The notes beneath the pieces were generated by a model. It ran no database searches and had not been told where the DNA came from. It saw only the letters and a program-made list of their open reading frames with translations. Of a stretch of DNA of 6,713 nt, positions 1 to 4,707 are shown piece by piece; positions within the stretch are counted from its first letter, which is position 1, and each line of letters opens with the position of its first letter. The DNA is taken from positions 1 through 6,713 of the forward strand of contig JABBNV010000153.1 in the NCBI GenBank assembly GCA_019352125.1, written 5' to 3'. Source of the DNA: Acidobacteriota bacterium. GTDB taxonomy: Bacteria > Actinomycetota > Actinomycetes > Actinomycetales > Micrococcaceae. The position numbers were made by a program, and so were the translations under genes.

Positions 1-124
1 TAGCGAGGATTACCTGCCGTTGCTTGATCTGCGCACCAAGATTGTGCCCGCCGAGTTGAAGAACAACGCTGGCATCGTTGGCGCCGCACTGCAGGCCGCC
101 ATCCACTTCAAAGTGACCAAATAG
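1..124 (+). CDS. ppgK: Polyphosphate glucokinase, C-terminal end (partial)
   Basis: Only the last 40 codons are present, in the frame starting at position 2 and ending at a TAG at 122-124; the gene begins outside the window. The visible residues include LPLLDLRTKIVPAELKNNAG followed by IVGAAL. This resembles the C-terminus of actinobacterial polyphosphate glucokinases of the ROK family as I remember it (for example mycobacterial PpgK, with a similar TPVVPA-L-N-AGIVGAA stretch). These cytoplasmic enzymes make glucose 6-phosphate using inorganic polyphosphate or ATP. The ATP-binding and sugar-binding ROK motifs lie upstream and cannot be checked, so another ROK kinase is possible. The gene converges on nrdR, and two hairpins lie directly after its stop. 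Confidence 0.75.
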   Translation, partial: SEDYLPLLDLRTKIVPAELKNNAGIVGAALQAAIHFKVTK

Positions 125-154
125 TAACCCCAGCTGCAGAAACCCAGACGATAC

Positions 155-186
155 AAGAGGCCCGGCGCGAAAGCGTCGGGCCTCTT
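155..186. terminator. Hairpin terminator 1 between ppgK and nrdR
   Basis: Positions 155-168 pair with 173-186 in a 14-base-pair stem with one G-T wobble, closed by a GAAA tetraloop at 169-172. On the + strand the stem runs into a short TTT (185-187) 30 bases after the ppgK stop, so it is a likely ppgK terminator. On the - strand the tail is only CTTGTATC, so ending nrdR transcripts here is possible but less certain. Confidence 0.8.
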
Positions 187-191
187 TGGTG

Positions 192-231
192 CCGGTGGTG
201 GCCAGGGCTTCCCCTCCCTGGCCCCCACCGG
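192..231. terminator. Hairpin terminator 2 between ppgK and nrdR
   Basis: Positions 192-207 pair with 216-231 over 16 bases with a single mismatch (T199/C224), leaving an 8-base loop (208-215). The stem is almost entirely G-C. On the + strand it is followed by a T-rich stretch, CTGTTTATTT, at 235-244, as for a rho-independent terminator. On the - strand it starts 12 bases after the nrdR stop and is followed directly by hairpin 1 rather than by a T tract. It is probably a shared or backup terminator for the convergent genes. Confidence 0.75.
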
Positions 232-242
232 AGTCTGTTTAT

Positions 243-755
243 TTACTTGGCGTCAACAGCCTTCGGATCGGCCTTGACATCTGCCTTAGTATGTCCGGCC
301 AGCCGGGCATCCTTTTCATGACGCAGCAGGTCAATCGCCGTTTCAAAATCTTCCAAGGAATCAAACGCTTGGTAGACACTGGCAAAGCGCAAATACGCAA
401 TCTGATCCAACTTTTGCAGCGGGCTCAGAATGGCCAGCCCCACCTCGTGGGCTTCAATCTCAGCGGCCCCACTGGAGCGAATCACCTCTTCGACTTCCTG
501 GGCCAGCACGGCAAGATCATCCTCGGTCACTGGACGGCCCTGGCACGCCTTGCGCACACCATTGACCACCTTGCTGCGGCTGAACGGCTCGCTCACGCCC
601 GAGCGCTTGGTAACCGACAGGCTGGTGGTCTCCAACGTGGAGAACCTACGGCCGCATTCAGGACACTGACGACGACGCCGGATGGTTGAGCCGTCGTCCG
701 CAATTCTGCTGTCCACTACGCGAGAATCAGGATGACGGCAAAACGGACAGTACAT
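243..755 (-). CDS. nrdR: Transcriptional repressor NrdR (ribonucleotide reductase regulator)
   Basis: The 170-residue protein opens with MYCPFCRHPDSRVVDSR, the NrdR signature. It has an N-terminal zinc ribbon with the four cysteines at residues 3, 6, 31 and 34, separated by the basic run RRRRQ (26-30). An ATP-cone domain follows at about 46-136 (from VTKRSG through the YLRFASVYQAF region), then a lysine-rich tail (about 147-170) that looks flexible. NrdR binds ATP or dATP through the cone and represses ribonucleotide reductase operons at paired NrdR boxes when dATP is high. The ATG start at 755 is supported by an AAAGGAG ribosome binding site and by the usual position of the first cysteine pair. 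The gene lies downstream of hisD on the same strand but has a 166-base gap with its own candidate promoter. No ribonucleotide reductase gene is in the window. Confidence 0.97.
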   Translation of the reverse strand: MYCPFCRHPDSRVVDSRIADDGSTIRRRRQCPECGRRFSTLETTSLSVTKRSGVSEPFSRSKVVNGVRKACQGRPVTEDDLAVLAQEVEEVIRSSGAAEIEAHEVGLAILSPLQKLDQIAYLRFASVYQAFDSLEDFETAIDLLRHEKDARLAGHTKADVKADPKAVDAK

Positions 756-761
756 CTGATG

Positions 762-768
762 CTCCTTT
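762..768 (-). promoter_or_regulatory. Ribosome binding site of nrdR
   Basis: Read on the - strand this is AAAGGAG, 6 bases before the ATG at 755. It is the clearest Shine-Dalgarno sequence in the window and fixes the nrdR start. Confidence 0.8.
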
Positions 769-866
769 CATGGGCAGCGTTTGCATCGCTGGGATTGGGG
801 ATCCAGATGGACGCCGCTGCGTGGCGCATACCGAAAACTTCACCCGTGGTGATCTTGTTCACGGCT

Positions 867-896
867 AGTCTACGACTAGATGTGGGCGAATTACAA
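867..896 (-). promoter_or_regulatory. Candidate nrdR promoter
   Basis: On the - strand, TTGTAA (891-896) and TAGACT (867-872) are separated by 18 bases and resemble a sigma-70-type -35 and -10. The start of transcription would fall near 860, giving a leader of about 100 bases before the nrdR ATG. The -10 matches the consensus at 4 of 6 positions, including the TA and the final T. The spacer coincides almost exactly with a candidate NrdR box. Recognised by eye only. Confidence 0.45.
873..888. promoter_or_regulatory. Candidate NrdR box, promoter-proximal
   Basis: The sequence CGACTAGATGTGGGCG keeps the six strongest positions of the remembered NrdR-box consensus acaCwAtATaTwGtgt (C876, A878, A880, T881, T883, G885), but its outer bases match poorly. 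On its own it would be weak. It gains weight from lying exactly 32 bases from a better box and inside the -35/-10 spacer of the nrdR promoter. Confidence 0.4.
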
Positions 897-904
897 GAGC
901 GTAA

Positions 905-920
905 TTACCATATGTAGTGG
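905..920. promoter_or_regulatory. Candidate NrdR box, promoter-distal
   Basis: The sequence TTACCATATGTAGTGG matches the remembered NrdR-box consensus acaCwAtATaTwGtgt at 11 of 16 positions, including all six strongest ones (C908, A910, A912, T913, T915, G917). It starts 8 bases upstream of the candidate -35 of nrdR and ends one base before the hisD stop codon. The 16-base gap to the proximal box agrees with the three-turn spacing known for paired NrdR boxes. Confidence 0.5.
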
Positions 921-921
921 T

Positions 922-2271
922 TTAGCCGCTAAATCGGCTGTCCACCGCGTCCCCGTGAGCTGGCAAGTCTTCGGCATCGCTGAGTGCGCGGATATGCCGC
1001 TGGACATCCTTCAGTGCACTCTGCGAATAGCTGATCTGCTGGATGGCCCGCAGGAACGTGATCACGTTGAGTCCGGAGGAAAAAGCTGCCGTTCCGGACG
1101 TGGGGAGCACGTGGTTGGAGCCAGCGCAGTAGTCACCCAGGCTCACAGGGCTATAGTCCCCCACAAAGATGGCGCCTGCGCTGGTGATCCGGGCAGCGGT
1201 GGCCACGGAATCCGCCGTCATAATTTCCAAGTGTTCAGCTGCATACGCATTGGCCACATCCACCGCAGCCGCCAGATCATCCACCAGCACCGCGCCGGAC
1301 TGCGGCCCGGACAGCGCCACGCACACCCTGTCACCGTGCTTGGTGGTGGCAGCACGTTCCGCCAGCTGAACCTCCACTGCGGCAGCTAGATCCGGGGACG
1401 TGGTGATCAGGACGGAGGCAGCATTGGGATCATGCTCCGCCTGGCTGATCAGATCCGCCGCTACCAGCGTGGGGTTAGCGCTCTGATCCGCCAGGATCGC
1501 AATTTCGGTAGTGCCAGCCTCAGAGTCAATCCCCACCACACCGCGCACCAGCCGTTTGGCGGTGGCCACAAAAACGTTTCCGGGCCCGGTAATCACATCC
1601 ACCGGAGCCAGCTCCGGACCCTCGGGTCCCGCGGCACCGTACGCAAACGCTGCGATGGCCTGGGCTCCCCCGATGGCATACACCTCCGTGACACCCAGGA
1701 GCGCTGCCGCAGCCAGAATTGTGGGGTTGGGCAGCCCGTCATTGTCCTTTTGCGGCGGCGAGGCCAGGGCGATTGACTGCACACCGGCTGCTTGAGCTGG
1801 AACCACGTTCATCACCACGGAGGAAGCCAGAGCGGCCAGGCCGCCCGGAACGTAGAGCCCCACACGGTTCACTGGGACCCACCGCTGGGTCACCGCAGCG
1901 CCGTCGGCAATATCCACCGTGACGTCCTGTGGCTTCTGTGCATCTGCGAATTGGCGTGCTCGCGCAATGGACTCTTCGAGAGCTGCCCGCACGGCCGGAT
2001 CGAGCCCTGCAAGGGCTGCGTCCAAGGCTGCGGATGGCACCAACGGATGGTGCTGCATGACGCCGTCGAACTTTTCCGCCAACTCACTCAACGCCGCGAA
2101 TCCACGGGTACGGACGTCGTCAAGAATCCCTTGAACAATGGCCTCCGCGTCAGCGCGTGAAGCTGCTAGCACGCGGGGCAGGGCACCCTTGAGCTGCGCG
2201 GCGGACAAGCGCTGACCGCGTAGATCCAGGGTACGAAACGCGATGGGACTGGGCACGGCGGATGAATTCAC
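922..2271 (-). CDS. hisD: Histidinol dehydrogenase
   Basis: This full-length protein of 449 residues catalyses the last two steps of histidine synthesis, oxidising L-histidinol to L-histidine with two NAD+, in the cytoplasm. Family features in order are DLRG near the N-terminus (16-19), the RVGLYVPGG segment (136-144), ITGPGN (227-232), IDSEAGTTE (248-256), the zinc ligands Gln277 and His280 in SQAEHD, the catalytic pair Glu346-His347 in AAEHLE, Asp380 in SLGDYCAGSNH, and His439 in LPAHG. All line up with the E. coli residues at a constant offset of 18 to 20, so the active site is complete. The chosen GTG start at 2271 lies 9 bases after the upstream stop codon with no clear Shine-Dalgarno, suggesting translational coupling; a second in-frame GTG five codons later is possible. 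No other his gene is nearby. Confidence 0.96.
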   Translation of the reverse strand: MNSSAVPSPIAFRTLDLRGQRLSAAQLKGALPRVLAASRADAEAIVQGILDDVRTRGFAALSELAEKFDGVMQHHPLVPSAALDAALAGLDPAVRAALEESIARARQFADAQKPQDVTVDIADGAAVTQRWVPVNRVGLYVPGGLAALASSVVMNVVPAQAAGVQSIALASPPQKDNDGLPNPTILAAAALLGVTEVYAIGGAQAIAAFAYGAAGPEGPELAPVDVITGPGNVFVATAKRLVRGVVGIDSEAGTTEIAILADQSANPTLVAADLISQAEHDPNAASVLITTSPDLAAAVEVQLAERAATTKHGDRVCVALSGPQSGAVLVDDLAAAVDVANAYAAEHLEIMTADSVATAARITSAGAIFVGDYSPVSLGDYCAGSNHVLPTSGTAAFSSGLNVITFLRAIQQISYSQSALKDVQRHIRALSDAEDLPAHGDAVDSRFSG

Positions 2272-2280
2272 CCAGTCAGT

Positions 2281-2838
2281 TTAGCTGTGCGCAGCGGCGT
2301 TGCGCTCATCCTCAGGGCTGGAGCGCAACAGACTCCCAAGGGTTCCAATAAACAGGATCAATGCGCAGCTACCGGGCCAGATAGCCAGCACGCTATAAGT
2401 CCGCAAAGAGAAGGCGATGCTATCGCTGGCTGGGTGCGCGGGTGTGTGCCCCCACAGTGCGCCGGCCAAGGTGCCCAGCTGCCACGCGATGATGGACCCC
2501 ACAGCACAGCCAATCACCGTCACCAGCACCTTGAACGCAGCACCCGTGCGGCGCCGTTGCGGCAACAGCAGGAATGCCGTCACAATGCCGGCCACCAGTC
2601 CCAGACCTGCAAGTACCAAATCTCGGGGCAGCCAGGTGGAAACATCCTCACCGGAGCCGTAGAACGCACCGCTAGGAGCCAGCATCCACCACAGTCCGCC
2701 CACTACAACACCGGCGACGGCGGTGAGTGAAAACCATTTGATCAGGGACGCCGGGGGCGCAGCAGTCAGGTCAGCCGGAACTGCCTGAGCATAGGCTGCG
2801 GGCGGGTATTGCGAAGCGCCGTTTGGCCGTTGACTCAT
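2281..2838 (-). CDS. Four-helix membrane protein, DUF2567-like
   Basis: The 185-residue protein has a proline- and alanine-rich N-terminus (1-30) and four probable membrane helices at about 33-53, 74-93, 102-127 and 148-170. A basic QRRR stretch follows helix 2 and a charged tail (SSPEDERN) ends the protein. The motif order (G-LWW-LAP after helix 1, AWQLG late in helix 3, LAIWPGSCALI in helix 4) resembles the actinobacterial DUF2567 membrane proteins from memory; I could not check this. Function is unknown. The ATG at 2838 is the first good start, with only a weak purine stretch before it. The gene ends 9 bases before hisD, so the two are probably co-transcribed, although a role in histidine metabolism does not follow. 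Confidence 0.82.
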   Translation of the reverse strand: MSQRPNGASQYPPAAYAQAVPADLTAAPPASLIKWFSLTAVAGVVVGGLWWMLAPSGAFYGSGEDVSTWLPRDLVLAGLGLVAGIVTAFLLLPQRRRTGAAFKVLVTVIGCAVGSIIAWQLGTLAGALWGHTPAHPASDSIAFSLRTYSVLAIWPGSCALILFIGTLGSLLRSSPEDERNAAAHS

Positions 2839-2956
2839 GTACCCAGCTTAACGGATCCTGAGGCCAAGCTCACACCAGCTCGCGTGGTGCATTGTCTAGG
2901 GCCCGGCATAGGCTGAGAAAGGAAGCTACACCAGTAGAACACAGTGAAAAGATACG
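2839..2956. other. Divergent intergenic region, no assignable sites
   Basis: These 118 bases separate two genes transcribed away from each other, so promoters for both should lie here. I looked for paired -35/-10 hexamers on both strands. I found only isolated fragments, such as TTGTCT at 2892-2897 with no -10 at a suitable distance. I saw no strong palindrome or riboswitch-like structure. Confidence 0.5.
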
Positions 2957-3493
2957 ATGACGCAGCAAACTCCCGAACCCTTACCCGCCCCCACCCCCGG
3001 GGAGTTGTTCCGATCTGCGTTTCGTCAGCACGCGGCCGGCGTCGCCATTATCACCGCCTCACATGAAAATCTTCCCTTCGGCTTCACGGCAACTTCCCTG
3101 GCGTCACTTTCTGCAGTGCCGCCGCGCTTCACTTTCAACATGGCCATCACTTCGCACTCCTGGCCAGCTGTGAAATCCGCTGAATATATTGGCGTACACA
3201 TGTTGGGCAATGCTCACCGAGATCTAGCTGATTCCTTTGCCCGGTCCAAGGATCGATTCAATGATGCGGTCTGGGCCACTGGAGATTTTGGTGTTCCCGT
3301 GATCGCTGGTGTGACCGGCTGGCTGGTGGGGCGCGTTGAAGCTCGTTACGTCTTCGATAACAACGCCGTCATTGTGGCTCAGGTAGTGGGCGGCGGAAAC
3401 GGTCCAGTGGACGCTGGCCCGGAGAACGCAGGCCCGCTGCTGTACCACAGTGGACAGTACGCCCGACCGGCAAGTCTGGATTACTTCGGTTAG
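2957..3493 (+). CDS. Flavin reductase-like FMN-binding protein
   Basis: The 178-residue protein matches the flavin reductase-like split-barrel family (HpaC/NtaB-like small reductase components). Visible landmarks are the N-terminal helix LFRSAFRQHAAGVAIITA (17-34), GFTATSLASLSAVPP (42-56), which forms the flavin phosphate site in this family, HML and HRDLADSFA in the middle (about 81-94), and the C-terminal GPLLYHSGQYARP segment. Relatives reduce free FMN or FAD with NAD(P)H, often for a partner monooxygenase; others are electron carriers or have unknown substrates. No monooxygenase is adjacent, so the partner is unknown. The length is typical. The ATG at 2957 has only a weak GAAAAG before it, and no in-frame start lies close upstream. 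A 47-base gap separates it from the next gene. Confidence 0.9.
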   Translation: MTQQTPEPLPAPTPGELFRSAFRQHAAGVAIITASHENLPFGFTATSLASLSAVPPRFTFNMAITSHSWPAVKSAEYIGVHMLGNAHRDLADSFARSKDRFNDAVWATGDFGVPVIAGVTGWLVGRVEARYVFDNNAVIVAQVVGGGNGPVDAGPENAGPLLYHSGQYARPASLDYFG

Positions 3494-3540
3494 CCCCGCA
3501 AATTGACCGCCGTGCTGGCGCCCGGTGGTAGCGTGAGGCC

Positions 3541-3786
3541 ATGGGGAACAGTCAACTTGCAATGACGCCGGATCAAGCCTTGGCACGCGGCAAAGAGCGC
3601 ACACGCTACGGGCGGGCAGCCCTGCGGCAAGGGCTGCTGACAATACTTTGGACGGCGTTGGTGGTGGCGCAGTCCTTCGAGCGACCCGTGACTGGGTTCA
3701 TGTACTTCAAGGTCACCGCCCTCGTCTTCTTCGCGGCCACCACCGTCTACTGCACGGTTAAGTGGCACCGCGCCCGCCCTCAGTAG
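3541..3786 (+). CDS. Small two-helix membrane protein, hypothetical
   Basis: I do not recognise this 81-residue protein. It has a charged, basic N-terminal segment (about 15-30, rich in Arg and Lys), then two hydrophobic stretches at about 31-46 and 55-74 joined by a short ERPVTGFMY loop, and a basic end (KWHRARPQ). Positive charge on both flanks predicts a helical hairpin with both ends in the cytoplasm. Codons favour G or C at the third position, more strongly toward the 3' end, as expected for a real gene here. The ATG at 3541 has a GTGAGG sequence very close before it, a weak Shine-Dalgarno. It lies 47 bases after the flavin reductase on the same strand and may be co-transcribed. Overlapping frames on the opposite strand lack protein-like features. 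Confidence 0.68.
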   Translation: MGNSQLAMTPDQALARGKERTRYGRAALRQGLLTILWTALVVAQSFERPVTGFMYFKVTALVFFAATTVYCTVKWHRARPQ

Positions 3787-3800
3787 CCTAGCTAGCCAGC

Positions 3801-3845
3801 AAAAAAACCTCAGCATACGGACCAAACCCCCCGCCGTGCCAGAGG
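3801..3845 (-). terminator. Rho-independent terminator of the SDR gene
   Basis: Read on the - strand, an interrupted stem is followed by seven Ts (3801-3807). The pairs are 3842-3845 with 3808-3811 (CCTC/GAGG), 3838-3839 with 3813-3814, and 3834-3837 with 3817-3820 (ACGG/CCGT), around a 13-base loop, with small bulges. It begins 28 bases after the SDR stop codon. The stem is imperfect, but the T tract is the longest in the window. The + strand gene ending at 3786 has no comparable terminator of its own in this gap. Confidence 0.55.
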
Positions 3846-3873
3846 GCTTCGTCCACTTGCGTGGGTTGAAAGG

Positions 3874-4632
3874 TTAGGTGCCCACCGAGTCAATCGAGGC
3901 CAGTGGCCCTACCGTTACGCCGCCATCCACGGGGAGGGTGACTCCGGTGATCCAGGCGGCGTCTGCCGAGGCTAGAAACGCCACCGCAGCCGCAATGTCT
4001 TCCGGGGTGCCGACACGGCCCAGTGGCACAATCTTGGCCAACCGTTCAATATCAGCGTCACGCCCATCCCACACTCGGGTGCGTATGGTCCCCGGGGCCA
4101 CCACATTGACGCGGATGCCGTTCCCACCGTAGGTCACCGCCAGGTTCTTCGCCACGAGGGACAGCCCCGCCTTGGCCGAGGAGTAGGCCAGTCCCCCAAA
4201 GGCGGCGAGACCATTGACCGAGCTGATCAGAACTATGGCCCCCTGACTCTCTTTCAGGTACGCCGCACTCTCTCGGATGAGCCGGATGGGACCGTGCAGG
4301 TTGAGCTCCTGGATGTGGTTCCAATACTCGTCAGCCAGCTCATCCGGAACGTCGTAGTCGCCACCGGCCACGGAAGTCAGGACGTCGATCCGGCCAAATT
4401 CACGCACGACGGCGTCAATAGCGTTGCGTACCGACGTTGAGTCGCAGATGTCGCAGTGGACAGTGAAAAGAGCGCCAGCCGGTGCCAGGGCATGAAGGGC
4501 ATCATCTTTGCCCAGCAGTTCTGTGTCCAGGACGGCCACTCGGGCACCTTCGGACAGAAAGCGCTCAACGATGGCGCGGCCAATACCGTTAGCGCCGCCG
4601 GTGACCACTGCAACTTTGTCTGAAAATCTCAT
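3874..4632 (-). CDS. Short-chain dehydrogenase/reductase (SDR), substrate unknown
   Basis: With the ATG at 4632 this is a 252-residue classical SDR. It shows the cofactor motif TGGANGIG (11-18), an acidic Asp36 after beta-strand 2 that favours NAD(H), Asp61, SVAG (87-90) in place of the usual NNAG, Asn111, catalytic Ser138 in ISS, and Tyr150 and Lys154 in the YSSAK motif. It also has PG (180-181) and the C-terminal P-DGG motif (234-238). The active-site tetrad is complete. Such enzymes oxidise alcohols or reduce carbonyls, and the substrate cannot be inferred. An in-frame TTG at 4677 would add 15 residues (LEAGDTRVPGYAIR after the start) that do not look like SDR sequence; I prefer the ATG because family members start a few residues before the first beta-strand. 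It lies 75 bases after dnaE on the same strand. Confidence 0.92.
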   Translation of the reverse strand: MRFSDKVAVVTGGANGIGRAIVERFLSEGARVAVLDTELLGKDDALHALAPAGALFTVHCDICDSTSVRNAIDAVVREFGRIDVLTSVAGGDYDVPDELADEYWNHIQELNLHGPIRLIRESAAYLKESQGAIVLISSVNGLAAFGGLAYSSAKAGLSLVAKNLAVTYGGNGIRVNVVAPGTIRTRVWDGRDADIERLAKIVPLGRVGTPEDIAAAVAFLASADAAWITGVTLPVDGGVTVGPLASIDSVGT

Positions 4633-4638
4633 GCGAAT

Positions 4639-4644
4639 AGCGTA
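4639..4644 (-). promoter_or_regulatory. Possible -10 of a leaderless SDR transcript
   Basis: On the - strand TACGCT fits the TAnnnT pattern and ends exactly 6 bases before the A of the preferred ATG at 4632, the spacing expected if transcription starts on the ATG itself. No Shine-Dalgarno precedes this ATG. The -35 region is poor. Leaderless mRNAs are common in Actinobacteria, so this is a reasonable inference but not a firm call. Confidence 0.3.
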
Positions 4645-4707
4645 CCCGGGGACGCGGGTATCGCCAGCCTCCAGCAACAGCGACGGGTTCGACGACCAAC
4701 GCCGATC

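Noticed and set aside
250..256. HisD residues AGTTE in place of the AGPSE seen in E. coli, considered as an odd active-site change
   Set aside because: Similar variants (AGPTE, AGTTE) occur in actinobacterial HisD as I recall, and all zinc and catalytic residues are intact. The start and end given here are HisD residue numbers, not base positions.
880..1389. A 169-codon open frame on the + strand opposite the hisD 3' end
   Set aside because: It covers the conserved HisD C-terminal region on the other strand and has no family features.
3224..3643. A 139-codon open frame on the - strand opposite the flavin reductase
   Set aside because: It is antisense to a clearly recognisable split-barrel protein and shows no motif.
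3787..3800. The CTAGCTAG palindrome after the small membrane protein, considered as a terminator or operator
   Set aside because: It is only eight bases long, has no room for a loop, and the A tract that follows belongs to the terminator on the other strand.
3490..3825. A 111-codon open frame on the - strand opposite the small membrane protein
   Set aside because: The residue pattern is low in structure (rich in Arg, Gly and Cys without a motif) and the + strand frame has the better protein-like hydrophobic pattern. It also runs across the terminator region of the SDR gene.
4641..4661. Short inverted repeat TACCC/GGGTA between dnaE and the SDR gene, considered as a dnaE terminator
   Set aside because: The stem has only five base pairs and no T tract follows on the - strand.
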